From: Methylomagnum ishizawai
GTDB lineage: Bacteria > Pseudomonadota > Gammaproteobacteria > Methylococcales > Methylococcaceae
Length of the DNA: 64,000 nt
Assembly (NCBI RefSeq): GCF_900155475.1
Contig: NZ_FXAM01000001.1
Location: 2,095,501-2,159,500, forward strand
Direction: 5' to 3'
Shown one piece after another: positions 1-8,485 of the stretch (positions are counted from its first letter, which is position 1; the number at the start of each line of letters is the position of its first letter). The notes beneath the pieces were generated by a model that did not search any database, was not told the origin of the DNA, and saw only the letters and a program-made list of their open reading frames with translations. Both the position numbers and the translations under genes were made by a program.

Positions 1-799
1 AAGCGGACACGTTGTTGAACCAAGTGTCGATCTCCACGATCAAGTCGGTCCATTCGGGGCGCTTGGCCTTGATTTCGGGGTGGGCGTATTCGGCGTTGCC
101 CAACAGGTGGAAATGGCGGGAAATGGCACCGGGCCTGGGCCGGTCGCGGAGGGGTGGGTCGCCGTTGGCGGCGTCGGCCTGGCCGGGAGCCACCAAGCGG
201 TCGAGCATGTGGATGATCGTATCCAAGCGGCCGGACAGGTGCTGTTTGAGTTCGTCCAGCGGGTCTTGGGGCCAGAGGGTGAGATGGGCGACGAGGGCGC
301 TGCCGAAGGTGAGCATCACCAAGGTGGGAAAGAGCCAAAGCGCGGAATAGATGTTCCTGCCGGGCTGTTCGGCGTTCATCAGCACCACGGCCACGTACAG
401 CACGGCCATGATGGTGGGGCTCCCGGTCGTCCGGGCATGGAACAGCAGCAAGGTGATGAGGCCGAACGACCAGGGCACCAGGAACCAGGGCTGGTCGCCC
501 CACAGGGCCAGGCTCAGGATGCTGAGGCCAATCGCGATCAGCACCAGCTTCACCAGCCGCAGGGCGGTCAGCAGGGTCATCGCGTAGTCGGTCATGGCGG
601 ACCCGAGCATCATCACGAAGGCGAAGCTCAGGGCGATTGTCGGGGGCGGACGCAGGGTGACGCTGACCAGGCTGATGAACATCAGCACCGCGAAGAGCCG
701 GATCGTGAATATCCGGCGGACCGGTGTCCAGCGGAGTTCCACGCGCAGGAAATCCGCCAGGGACAGGCCATACCAGAGGCTACGCCAGAGGTTCCGCAT
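1..799 (-). CDS. FUSC-family (MdtO/AaeB-like) efflux pump subunit, partial
   Basis: Open frame running off the left window edge from an ATG at 799; about 266 residues are visible. The N-terminal half is a run of hydrophobic helices (roughly residues 30-50, 58-75, 80-100, 105-120, 125-140, 152-175), followed by a soluble stretch that begins with an LDELKQHLSGRL-like helix. This is the layout of FUSC/aromatic acid exporter proteins such as MdtO and AaeB. It is the last visible gene of the marR-tolC-ytcA-hlyD-FUSC operon, 47 bp after the adaptor gene. Family knowledge: these inner-membrane proteins export aromatic acids or drugs together with a periplasmic adaptor. The substrate cannot be read from sequence. 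The C-terminal half lies outside the window. Confidence 0.8.
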   Translation of the reverse strand, partial: MRNLWRSLWYGLSLADFLRVELRWTPVRRIFTIRLFAVLMFISLVSVTLRPPPTIALSFAFVMMLGSAMTDYAMTLLTALRLVKLVLIAIGLSILSLALWGDQPWFLVPWSFGLITLLLFHARTTGSPTIMAVLYVAVVLMNAEQPGRNIYSALWLFPTLVMLTFGSALVAHLTLWPQDPLDELKQHLSGRLDTIIHMLDRLVAPGQADAANGDPPLRDRPRPGAISRHFHLLGNAEYAHPEIKAKRPEWTDLIVEIDTWFNNVSA

Positions 800-846
800 C
801 TAGGGTGCCCCGCCGATGGGGGAAGGGAGTCCGGGGCGGTCGGCCA

Positions 847-1962
847 TCAAGGCGGACCGGAGGCCGTGCCGGTGCCCACGACGGTGGTGAAGGCCGTCAT
901 GCCCATGCGGAACGGGTGGCGGGGGTCGCGGTCGAGCAGTTTGATGCGCACCGGGAAGCGGGAGGCCAGCACCACCCAGTTCAGCGTCCTTTCCACGGTC
1001 GGTAGCGAACCTTGCTCCTTGATGTTGTCGGGATAGTTGGCCCAGCCGATCCCTTGGACCTCGCCCCGGAACCGCTGGCCGGGATACGGCACCAGGAACA
1101 CGTCCACCGCCATCCCCGGTTGGATGTGCTCCAGATAGGTTTCCTTGTAGTTGGCGACCACATACCAATCGCGGTCGTCCACCAGGGCGAACAGCTTCTG
1201 GCCCGGCTGCACGTATTCGCCGACCGCGGTGTTGAGGTTGGTCACGTAGGCGTCGAACGGGGCGCGGACGGCGCAATATTCCACATCCAATTCCGCGCCC
1301 CGGACTTCGGCGCGGGCGGCTTCGATCTTGGCGAACACCTCGCCGAATTGGGCGAGGTTGGCTTCGGCTTGCAGGTGTTCCTTGTGCGCGAAATCCACGC
1401 CCAGGGTCGCCGCGCGTTGCTTGGCGACGGCGTCCCGGAGGGCCGCCGCCGAGGCGTCGCGGGCCGCCGTGGCCTCGTTTACCTTGTTCGCGGTCACGAA
1501 TTCCTGGGCCAGCAGGGGCTTGATCCGGTCCAGATAGCTTTGGTCGAATCCGGCCTTGGCCCGGAGCCGGGCGATTTCCGCTTCGGCGGCCAGGCGTTCT
1601 TGTTCGGTCTGCCGGACCTTGGCGGCGCTGGCTTCGATCAAGGCCCGATCCGATTCGACCGCCTTTTCGGCCAGTTGCAGCTTGGCCCGCGCTTGGTCGA
1701 GTTTGGCCTGGTATGGGCGCGGGTCGATGACATAGAGCAGGTCGCCCTGCTTGACCCGTTGATTGTCGGCGACATGCAATTCGACGATAAGGCCACTGGC
1801 ATGCTGGGGGGCGATGTCCACGATATTGGCCCGCACCATCGCGTCGTTGGTGCGCGGGTGGGCGAGGTTTTCCCGCCACGCCAGGACCCCGGTCAGCACG
1901 GCCCCCAGCACGAACACGGCCTGTAGCCACCGGCCTATCCAAATCCTGGTGTTCTCGTTCAT
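847..1962 (-). CDS. HlyD-family membrane fusion protein (MdtN/EmrA-like)
   Basis: 371 aa. One N-terminal membrane helix (about residues 10-28) precedes a biotinyl-lipoyl-like half (VDIAPQHASGLIVEL), a long alpha-helical hairpin (about 90-220, rich in A/K/E), then the second lipoyl half (RAPFDAYVTNL) and a beta-barrel domain. This is the standard architecture of periplasmic adaptors that bridge an inner-membrane pump to a TolC-type channel. It lies between the YtcA-like gene and the FUSC gene and 30 bp after the former, so it is most likely the adaptor for that FUSC pump. The ATG at 1962 fits the usual short cytoplasmic N-terminus. Specific substrate unknown. Confidence 0.9.
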   Translation of the reverse strand: MNENTRIWIGRWLQAVFVLGAVLTGVLAWRENLAHPRTNDAMVRANIVDIAPQHASGLIVELHVADNQRVKQGDLLYVIDPRPYQAKLDQARAKLQLAEKAVESDRALIEASAAKVRQTEQERLAAEAEIARLRAKAGFDQSYLDRIKPLLAQEFVTANKVNEATAARDASAAALRDAVAKQRAATLGVDFAHKEHLQAEANLAQFGEVFAKIEAARAEVRGAELDVEYCAVRAPFDAYVTNLNTAVGEYVQPGQKLFALVDDRDWYVVANYKETYLEHIQPGMAVDVFLVPYPGQRFRGEVQGIGWANYPDNIKEQGSLPTVERTLNWVVLASRFPVRIKLLDRDPRHPFRMGMTAFTTVVGTGTASGPP

Positions 1963-1992
1963 CGCGCGGTGCCCGTAGGGTTGTTCGAAGCA

Positions 1993-2277
1993 TCACACGG
2001 CATAGCCGACCAGCCAGATGGTGAAGGTCAACAAGGCCCATAACGCGGTGTAGGTGATCAGGGGGTTGCCCAGATACGGGGAGAGCTTCAACGCCGAAAA
2101 CGCCAGGGAGGCGGCGGCGGCGAGGACCAGGCCGGACAGCATGCAGACGATCCAGGGGGGCCAGAACGAGCCTTGGACGCTCAACAAGGGATCGCAGCCC
2201 GTCAGCAGGAGCGGTCCGGCCCAGGCGAGCGACCGTGGCATGGGGAGGCGCGGAGTGGCATGGTTAACTGGGTTCAT
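1993..2277 (-). CDS. YtcA-like small lipoprotein of efflux operon
   Basis: 94 aa from the ATG at 2277, which overlaps the 3' end of the outer-membrane channel gene by 14 bp, suggesting translational coupling. A signal peptide ends in the lipobox LLTGC with Asp at +2, the classic inner-membrane retention signal in Enterobacteria. Two hydrophobic helices follow (about residues 42-62 and 75-94). In E. coli, ytcA precedes mdtN-mdtO-mdtP, and the size, lipobox, helices and neighbours here match. The role of YtcA is not established. A longer in-frame start exists at 2358 but would add an unrelated arginine-rich stretch inside the upstream gene. Confidence 0.7.
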   Translation of the reverse strand: MNPVNHATPRLPMPRSLAWAGPLLLTGCDPLLSVQGSFWPPWIVCMLSGLVLAAAASLAFSALKLSPYLGNPLITYTALWALLTFTIWLVGYAV

Positions 2278-3757
2278 CTGAACTTCCCGTGGCGTAGACC
2301 AAGGTGGCGACCGCATTGAGCAGGTTCGCCCGGCTCTCGATCTCGGTGGACCGGGCATGGGCGAGGTTGCGCTCGGCGGTCAGTAGATCGATGGCGGTGG
2401 AAAGGCCGTTGGCGTAGCTTTCCCCGAGCGCCTCGTAGGATTTTTCCGCCGCCTTCAGCAAGGCCATGGCGAACTCGCGCTTGCGCAAGGCGGTTTTGAC
2501 ATTGGCATAGCTTTTCCACACCTCCTTGACGATCTGCAATTTCAAGGCGTCGAACTCGGCCCGCGCCGCATCGCGCCGCGCCGTGGCTTGGCGGACGGCG
2601 TTGGTGCTGGCCCAGCCCTCGAACAGGTTCCACTCGAACGCGAGCCCCGCGCCATAGTCCAGGTAGCCGGCCCTAATATCGTTCGGCAAAGGGGCCGGCC
2701 CCGAGAGGTAGCGGTAATCGAACACGCTGGCACCGGCCTTGGCGTTCAACGACACGGTGGGCAGGAACGCCGCCTCGGCCTTCTTGATGTCGGCTTCCTT
2801 GGCGCGGAGTTCGGCCAGCCGGGCGGCCAGGTCGGGACGCTGGCCCAAGGCCTGGTCGATCAATTCGTCGGCGTTGGCCTCGATGGCCCCAGGGACGGGA
2901 AGGCTATCGATCCCGGCCATCTTCAGCTCGATATCGGGCGTCAATCCCAGGCTTTCGGCCAGTTCGGCGCGGGTATCCGAGACCTTGCCCAGCGCCGCCT
3001 GGAGTTCGTAATCCGCCTGGGCCTTGTCTTGTTCGGCGAGCAGCAGATCGGGCCGGGTCGCCAAGCCCCGCTCCAATTGCGCCCGTACCGACGCGGCGTT
3101 CATGCCCGTTTGCCGTACGGTGGCCTCGGCGGCTTGCACCTGGGCCAAGGCCGCGTTGTGCGCGAAAAACGACTTTTGGATATCGTAGACGACTTTTTGA
3201 TGGACCCGGTTGAAGCTGAAGTTGGTGGCCAGTAGCTGCTGCGTGGCCTGATCGATCTTTGCCGGGCGGCTTTGGTCGAAAAGCATCCAGGAAAGCCCGA
3301 GGCTGGGGGTGCTGGTGAATCCCCGGAACAGGAACACCGCTTCGGTTTGCTGCCCGTAACCGGCGTTCGCCTTGGCGGTCAGCACCGGGAGCCAGACGGA
3401 TTCGGCGATTCCGAGGCCCGCCGCCGCGGCCCTGGCTTGTTCCCAGGCGGCGCGGGTGGCGGGGTTGGCGCGTAGGCCAAGATCGACCAGGTCGGATAGC
3501 TTGTATTCCTTGCGCGGTTCGATCCAGGCTTTTGCCGCCACCTCCACGCCGGACGCGGCGGGTTGGGGCGCGGGGCTGGGTACGGGACGCCAATCGGCGT
3601 GGCGGGTGGCGGGCGCGGCCAATTCCGGCGCGAGAACATGCGCGATTTCCGGTGGGTAGGCCGGATGCGAACAACCGGCCAGGCCGATGGTGGCCGCCAA
3701 TGCCGCTATGCCGAACACCATGGGGGCAGGCCCGCTAGGCTTGACTGTCAACTGCAA
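2264..3757 (-). CDS. NodT/TolC-type outer-membrane efflux lipoprotein
   Basis: 497 aa. A signal peptide ends in a lipobox LAGCSH (Cys about 29). The body shows two homologous halves of the outer membrane efflux protein family, with the repeated helical pattern around YDIQKSFFAHNAA and LKLQIVKEVWKSYANV. Such proteins form the outer-membrane channel of tripartite pumps. It starts 43 bp downstream of marR and overlaps the YtcA-like gene, so it is in the same operon as the adaptor and FUSC genes. The order (channel first) differs from E. coli ytcA-mdtNOP, where the channel is last. Confidence 0.9.
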   Translation of the reverse strand: MQLTVKPSGPAPMVFGIAALAATIGLAGCSHPAYPPEIAHVLAPELAAPATRHADWRPVPSPAPQPAASGVEVAAKAWIEPRKEYKLSDLVDLGLRANPATRAAWEQARAAAAGLGIAESVWLPVLTAKANAGYGQQTEAVFLFRGFTSTPSLGLSWMLFDQSRPAKIDQATQQLLATNFSFNRVHQKVVYDIQKSFFAHNAALAQVQAAEATVRQTGMNAASVRAQLERGLATRPDLLLAEQDKAQADYELQAALGKVSDTRAELAESLGLTPDIELKMAGIDSLPVPGAIEANADELIDQALGQRPDLAARLAELRAKEADIKKAEAAFLPTVSLNAKAGASVFDYRYLSGPAPLPNDIRAGYLDYGAGLAFEWNLFEGWASTNAVRQATARRDAARAEFDALKLQIVKEVWKSYANVKTALRKREFAMALLKAAEKSYEALGESYANGLSTAIDLLTAERNLAHARSTEIESRANLLNAVATLVYATGSSDEPS

Positions 3758-3799
3758 CCTCCGTGCTGGCTTTGAAGGGATGGTCGGTTCCGTCCCCGG

Positions 3800-4336
3800 T
3801 TATGGCCAATCGGGGGCCGGAGATTCCCCAAGCGGGTCCAAGTCCTCCGCGTCGAATCCCGACCCGGCTTCCGGCTGTCCTGGCAGGCCGTCGGTGGCGA
3901 GGGTGGCGGCGTTCACGGCTTGGCGCAACTTCGTCAAAGCGGCATGCAACAGCGCGATATCCGCCGCGGCGTAATCTTGGAAGAGCTGTTCTAGATAATC
4001 GAGGTGTTCGGGAAAGCCCCGTTCCCACAGGGCGTGGCCCGCCTGGGTCAAGCGGACGATCTGGCTGCGCCCATCCTTGGGCGAGGGCGTGCGTTCGACC
4101 AGCCCCTTGTCCTCCAGGCGTCCGACCACGCCCGACAAGGTGCCTTTCGTGATCAGGGTTTTCTCGCCCAGCGCCTTGTGGGGCATGCCCGGTGTTCCGC
4201 CCAGGGCCAGGATCACGTCCAATTGGGGCAGGGTCAGCCCCAGCGTTCCCGCGTGCTTGGCGGCATAGGACAGGAAGGTTTGATGGGTGCGGATGAGTTC
4301 GCGCAGGACCGGCGGGAATATGGCGGGAAGGTGCAT
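3800..4336 (-). CDS. MarR-family transcriptional regulator
   Basis: 178 aa. Residues 30-120 show the MarR winged helix: LTLPQLDVILALG, the recognition region ALGEKTLITKGTLSGVVGRLEDKGLV, and the wing ERTPSPKDGRSQIVRLTQAG. The C-terminus is about 30 residues longer than in typical MarR proteins and acidic. First gene of the efflux operon. A perfect 6-2-6 palindrome and a good -35/-10 pair lie immediately upstream, so the simplest model is autorepression of the whole operon, relieved by a phenolic-type ligand. The ligand is not deducible. Confidence 0.9.
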   Translation of the reverse strand: MHLPAIFPPVLRELIRTHQTFLSYAAKHAGTLGLTLPQLDVILALGGTPGMPHKALGEKTLITKGTLSGVVGRLEDKGLVERTPSPKDGRSQIVRLTQAGHALWERGFPEHLDYLEQLFQDYAAADIALLHAALTKLRQAVNAATLATDGLPGQPEAGSGFDAEDLDPLGESPAPDWP

Positions 4337-4343
4337 CAGACTG

Positions 4344-4357
4344 TTAGAAAGTTCTAA
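4344..4357. promoter_or_regulatory. Palindromic operator for the MarR regulator
   Basis: TTAGAA-AG-TTCTAA, a perfect 6-bp inverted repeat with a 2-bp centre, ends 8 bp before the marR start codon. It begins 10 bp downstream of the predicted -10 box, overlapping the likely transcription start. AT-rich palindromes at this place are typical MarR-family operators. Inferred from position and symmetry. Confidence 0.6.
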
Positions 4358-4366
4358 TGGAAACCA

Positions 4367-4395
4367 AATATAAACCCAACATGCGCCGATCTCAA
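4367..4395 (-). promoter_or_regulatory. Sigma-70 promoter of the marR-efflux operon
   Basis: On the minus strand, TTGAGA (4395-4390) is separated by exactly 17 bp from TATATT (4372-4367). Both boxes are close to consensus in an otherwise GC-rich region, and they lie directly upstream of the palindrome and of marR. Confidence 0.65.
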
Positions 4396-4513
4396 CCTGA
4401 ATTCTCTAGGTTCTGTTGACGTAAGCTTGGCCGATGGGGGCAGGTTCAGTGGGCGAACCGACTGGGAATCGGCGATGCAGAGTGGGAAGTGATGCGCCCC
4501 ATCCTGATGGGCG

Positions 4514-6475
4514 TCAGCCCTCGATCAGCGAGCGCAGCAGCGCCCGGCCCGGTTCCAGCCCGAGCAGGCCGCCCAGGACCAGGGCGGCCAGCAACAAGCC
4601 GGCCAACAAGGCCCAGAGCGCTTGCTTGGCCAGGGAAGCCTTGGGCAGGTTGGCGGAGGTTTCGCGCATCGCCACCGTGGCGGCGACCTCGCGCACGGAT
4701 ATCTGGGTTTTGAGGGTTTGGGTCTCGGCCTTGAGCTTGGTGTTCTCCGCTTCGATCTCGGAAGTCCGCGCTTGCAGGGCGGCGACCTCGGCCAGGGCGT
4801 GCTGGCGCACCATTTCCAATTCCGAGCGCAGGGCTTCCGCTTCCCCGCCCCCTGAATAATCGCCGCTGTCGAGGAATTCCTCGACCACGGTTTTCAATTC
4901 CCCCACCTGTTTGTGCAGGGCTTCGACTTCCTGCTCGGCGGCTTCCTTCTCGAACAGGGCTTGGGAATGCGCGGCCTTGAGTTCCTCCAGTGCCTTGCGG
5001 AGTTCTTCCAGGCCCGCCCCCCCGGCCGCGGCGCGCGCCGCTTGGGCTTCCGCCAGTTCCCGCGCCAGCCGCCCATGGTCCTGGACCAGGCTTTCCAGCC
5101 GGGATTCATGGCGTTGCAGGGTTTGCTTGGTTTGGTCCAATTCGGCCAGGGCGGCGTCTTTTTCCCGCGCGAGTTGGCCGCGCTCGGTTTCCAGGAATTG
5201 CAGTTCCCGTTCGGCCCGCGCCAGGCGGTCGCGTAGTTTGCGGGTGTCGTCGGTGGGTTCGCCGTCGGTGGGCGCGACGGGGTCGGGGGGAGTCCATCCG
5301 GGGGCCGGGGGTTCCCAGGCGGCCAGTTCGATATCCAGGTCGATGTCGTCGGTTCCGGGCGGCGCGGCGGCGGGGTCTGGGTCCTGGGGCGGGTCGCCGG
5401 GGCCGGGGTTGTCGGTCGGCCCGGCTTGGACGATGAGTTCCGGCGGCAGGGTATCGATGCCGCCCCGCAGGGCATAGGCCTCGAAGCCATGGCGTAGCAG
5501 GAGATACGACCCCGCCGCGCTGACCTTGCCATCCTCGCAGACCAGCACGTATTTGCGGTGGCGTTCCAGCGAGGGCAGCATCATCCTCAGGGAAAAGAAC
5601 GGGGTGTTGATCGCGCCGCGGGGGTGGCCCTGTTGGTAGATATCCGGCAGGCGCAGGTCTAGCCACTGGCCGTCCTGTTTCATCATCGCCCGCGCCTCGG
5701 CGCTATCGACGTAGCCGATGACCGGCTGGCCGACCAGCTTCATGAAATTGGCCTTGTCGAGGCGCAGCAGGACGCCGTTGGTCGCCATGGTCACGGTGAC
5801 GGTGCGCGGCTTCTCGGAGATCAGGGCGTCCTCGCCGAAGGTGTCGTAGTCCTTGAGGGTGGCGAGCTTGATGTCCTTGGCGAGTTGCGAGGGCTTGCGG
5901 GTCAGGGCGCATTGGCCTTGTTTGATGATGTAGAAATAATCCCCCGGATCGTCCTGCTTGCAGACGAACTCGCCTTTTTTATAGGGGATTTCCTCGACGG
6001 CGCGGAGCAGGGCTTGCAGGTTGGAGGGCGGCAGGCGGCGGAATATCGGCGAGCGCAACAGGGCCGAGATCCAATCGCCGCCGGAAGTGTCCGGCGAATG
6101 GCTGACGGTGTAGCCGGGCAGCGGGGCCGGGCCTTCGTCGCGCTGGTTCACCTGGTCGGTGGCGACGCGCACGTAGCGCACGCGGTCCTTGGCGACCGCC
6201 GACACCTTGCGCGGGTTCTGGTGGGCGAGGGCGAAGCGGCCGGTTTCCGAGCCGCCGGTCACGGCGTCCATTTCCACGCCCCCGGCTTGCAGGGAAATGG
6301 TGCCGCTCAGCACATAGACGAATTCGTGGGTGGGATCGCCCTGGCGGAACAGGAGGGTGCCCTTGGGTCCGTCCTCGATTTTGAGTTCGGCGCACAATTG
6401 CTCGAAGCGGGGGGCCGACAAGGTGTTCAAGGGGATGAGCCGACGCAATTCCTGCGCTTCTGGGGAGATCGCCAT
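4514..6475 (-). CDS. Membrane-anchored double cNMP-binding/rhodanese coiled-coil protein
   Basis: 653 aa, an unusual assembly. Residues about 20-115 and 145-250 are two cyclic-nucleotide-binding-like beta-barrels. The second keeps a phosphate-cassette-like stretch GEDALISEKPRT (214-225); the first looks degenerate. Residues about 255-350 are a rhodanese domain with a candidate persulfide Cys313 in VCEDGKVS. A proline/aspartate-rich linker (350-400) leads into a long coiled coil (about 410-600, E/A/L/Q heptads). One C-terminal hydrophobic helix (about 622-645) is a tail anchor. There is no DNA-binding or kinase output domain. The gene stands alone, divergent from degQ. Function unknown; it could couple nucleotide binding to sulfur chemistry at the membrane, but that is inference. 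Confidence 0.75.
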   Translation of the reverse strand: MAISPEAQELRRLIPLNTLSAPRFEQLCAELKIEDGPKGTLLFRQGDPTHEFVYVLSGTISLQAGGVEMDAVTGGSETGRFALAHQNPRKVSAVAKDRVRYVRVATDQVNQRDEGPAPLPGYTVSHSPDTSGGDWISALLRSPIFRRLPPSNLQALLRAVEEIPYKKGEFVCKQDDPGDYFYIIKQGQCALTRKPSQLAKDIKLATLKDYDTFGEDALISEKPRTVTVTMATNGVLLRLDKANFMKLVGQPVIGYVDSAEARAMMKQDGQWLDLRLPDIYQQGHPRGAINTPFFSLRMMLPSLERHRKYVLVCEDGKVSAAGSYLLLRHGFEAYALRGGIDTLPPELIVQAGPTDNPGPGDPPQDPDPAAAPPGTDDIDLDIELAAWEPPAPGWTPPDPVAPTDGEPTDDTRKLRDRLARAERELQFLETERGQLAREKDAALAELDQTKQTLQRHESRLESLVQDHGRLARELAEAQAARAAAGGAGLEELRKALEELKAAHSQALFEKEAAEQEVEALHKQVGELKTVVEEFLDSGDYSGGGEAEALRSELEMVRQHALAEVAALQARTSEIEAENTKLKAETQTLKTQISVREVAATVAMRETSANLPKASLAKQALWALLAGLLLAALVLGGLLGLEPGRALLRSLIEG

Positions 6476-6572
6476 GGAGGGTGTTCGTTAGTGGTGTCGG
6501 GTAGGGAAGTGGGGGCCGGGCCGGCTTGGGGTCGGGCCTGTGCCACGGGTGGCGGAGGGGTCCGGCCCGAGC

Positions 6573-6603
6573 TTTAAATCCGCACGGGGTAGCCCAATAT
6601 AAT
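6573..6603 (+). promoter_or_regulatory. Possible degQ promoter
   Basis: A perfect TATAAT hexamer lies at 6598-6603, with a weak TTTAAA at 6573-6578 at a long 19-bp spacing, 86 bp before degQ. Only the -10 box is convincing. The rest of the 213-bp divergent gap shows nothing else I can name. Confidence 0.3.
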
Positions 6604-6688
6604 AGACCATCGCGGCGTCACTCCAAGCCTTTGTAAAGGCCCGGAATCCGGGCGGGATGCCGGTATAAAACAGCGTTCGAGGTCAAAC

Positions 6689-8047
6689 ATGTCAAGATTT
6701 CCGCAGAGATTGCTCGCCTTGGTTTTGATGGGGGGGTTGGCTTGTTCCGGCATGGCGTCGGCGGCCTGGCCGATAGGCGCGGATGGACAACCCATCCCCA
6801 GCCTTGCGCCCATGCTCAAACGCACCACCCCCGCCGTGGTGAATATCTCGACCCGCACCCAAATCCAGGAAGCCGAGCATCCCTTGATGCGCGATCCGTT
6901 CTTCCGGCATTTCTTCGATATCCCCAACCAGCCGCGGCGGCGGGAGGGTTCCAGCTTGGGGTCCGGGGTGATCGTGGACGCCCGCCGCGGCTATGTGCTG
7001 ACCAACAACCACGTCATCGACAAGGCCGCCGAGATCATGGTCACGCTCAGCGATGGCCGCAAGCTCAACGCCAAGCTGGTCGGGGCCGATCCCGAATCGG
7101 ATATCGCCGTGGTCAAGGTCGATTCCAAGGACTTGGCCGAATTGGCGGTGGCCGATTCCGACAAACTGGAGGTGGGCGATTTCGTGGTCGCCATCGGCAA
7201 TCCGTTCGGGCTGGGGCAGACGGTGACTTCGGGCATCATCAGCGCCTTGGGGCGGTCGGGGCTGGGCATCGAGGGCTACGAGGATTTCATCCAGACCGAC
7301 GCCTCGATCAACCCCGGCAACTCCGGCGGCGCCCTGGTCAACCTCAAGGGTGAATTGATCGGCATCAACACCGCCATCCTCGCGCCCAGCGGCGGCAATG
7401 TCGGCATCGGCTTCGCCATCCCGGCCAACATGGCGGTCAGGATCATGAACACCCTGGTTGCCCATGGCGAGGTGCGGCGTGGCCTGTTAGGCGTTTCGGT
7501 GCAGGACGTGAGCCACGAACTGGCCCAGGCCTTCGGGCTGAAGGAGACCCAGGGCGCAGTCGTCACCGGGGTGCAGCCCGGTTCGCCCGCCGACCAGGCC
7601 GGGCTGGAAGCGGGCGATATCGTCCTCGCCATCAACGACCGCAAGGTGCGGAGCAGCATGGATGTCCGCAACGCCATCGGCCTGTTGCAGGTCGGCGAGG
7701 CGGTGCGGATCGAGGTGTTGCACAAGGGCGAGGCCGAGACCCGCGAGGCCAAGATCGCCGCGCCCCGGCTGGAGGTGGCCGAGGGCCAGAAGCTCAGTCC
7801 CAAGCTGGCGGGAACCCTGCTGCGCAACGCCGAGGACGGTGGCGGGGAAAGCGGCGTCCTGGTCGAGAAGATCCATACGGCGTCCGCCGCCTTCCAGGCC
7901 GGCCTGCGCCCCGGCGATATCATCGTGATGGCGAACCGCAGGCCGGTGAAGGATGTGGCGGACTTGGAAAAGGTGGCCAGGGGCGGAGGCCAGTTGTTGC
8001 TGAATATCGAGCGGGATGGTGGCGGGTTCTTCTTGCTGTTGCGTTGA
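6689..8047 (+). CDS. degQ: DegP/DegQ-type periplasmic serine endoprotease
   Basis: 452 aa. Signal peptide 1-25. The trypsin-like domain carries the catalytic triad His108 (NNHVI), Asp138 (ESDIAVVK) and Ser212 (GNSGGAL). Two PDZ domains follow (about 255-345 and 365-450). Length and architecture match HtrA-family proteases that degrade or refold misfolded envelope proteins; DegP, DegQ and MucD are hard to separate by eye. Start chosen at the ATG at 6689, preceded by GAGGT at good spacing. Monocistronic, convergent with the roadblock gene. Confidence 0.93.
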   Translation: MSRFPQRLLALVLMGGLACSGMASAAWPIGADGQPIPSLAPMLKRTTPAVVNISTRTQIQEAEHPLMRDPFFRHFFDIPNQPRRREGSSLGSGVIVDARRGYVLTNNHVIDKAAEIMVTLSDGRKLNAKLVGADPESDIAVVKVDSKDLAELAVADSDKLEVGDFVVAIGNPFGLGQTVTSGIISALGRSGLGIEGYEDFIQTDASINPGNSGGALVNLKGELIGINTAILAPSGGNVGIGFAIPANMAVRIMNTLVAHGEVRRGLLGVSVQDVSHELAQAFGLKETQGAVVTGVQPGSPADQAGLEAGDIVLAINDRKVRSSMDVRNAIGLLQVGEAVRIEVLHKGEAETREAKIAAPRLEVAEGQKLSPKLAGTLLRNAEDGGGESGVLVEKIHTASAAFQAGLRPGDIIVMANRRPVKDVADLEKVARGGGQLLLNIERDGGGFFLLLR

Positions 8048-8056
8048 CGCGGGAGG

Positions 8057-8094
8057 CCCGCCGGAATCGTCGGCATTTCCCGGAAACCGGCGGG
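8057..8094. terminator. Hairpin between convergent degQ and roadblock genes
   Basis: CCCGCCGG (8057-8064) pairs perfectly with CCGGCGGG (8087-8094), and the 22-nt loop can form a smaller TTTCC/GGAAA helix. It sits exactly between two convergent stop codons. There is no U-run on either side, so it is at most a weak or factor-assisted terminator. Confidence 0.4.
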
Positions 8095-8100
8095 TGTCGG

Positions 8101-8463
8101 CTAGATGAGGCTGGCGATGCTCTCGGCGGCGCGTTTCACATCCAGGAAGATCAGGCCGAGCTTGGCATTGGGCTTGGCCATGATGGTCAGGACGGCCTCC
8201 TCCCCGGCGTGGGTCATCAGCACATAGCCCTTGACGCCTTTGATCAACACTTGTTCCAAGCCACCCCGGCCCAGTTCCTGGGCCGTCCTGAATCCCAGCG
8301 ACAGCATCGCCGCGCTCATGGCGCCGACCCGGTCCTCGTCCAGTCCGGCGGGCAGGGCCGCGGCCATCATCAGACCGTCGGTGGAAATCACCCCCGAAGC
8401 CTCGATATCCGCCGAGGTGCCGTTGAGTTCTTTTAATACGGATGTCAGAAAATTATCTCGCAT
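8101..8463 (-). CDS. Roadblock/LC7 domain protein (MglB-like)
   Basis: 120 aa, a single roadblock/LC7 fold: N-terminal helix FLTSVLKELN, a strand pair GVISTDGLMMAAALP, a central helix VGAMSAAMLSLGFRTAQEL, then strands GYVLMTHAGEEAVLTIMA and a last helix. In bacteria such proteins act as GTPase-activating partners of MglA-type GTPases or as regulatory dimers. No GTPase is encoded nearby. It lies 22 bp downstream of the protoglobin gene with its own AGGTGAT ribosome site, so the two are probably co-transcribed. Confidence 0.85.
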   Translation of the reverse strand: MRDNFLTSVLKELNGTSADIEASGVISTDGLMMAAALPAGLDEDRVGAMSAAMLSLGFRTAQELGRGGLEQVLIKGVKGYVLMTHAGEEAVLTIMAKPNAKLGLIFLDVKRAAESIASLI

Positions 8464-8485
8464 ATATCACCTAATCTACGGTTCG

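Noticed and set aside
80-1036. 318-residue + strand frame opposite the FUSC and HlyD genes
   Set aside because: Composition is His/Gln/Gly-rich with no family resemblance. It mirrors the minus-strand genes, as expected of high-GC antisense frames.
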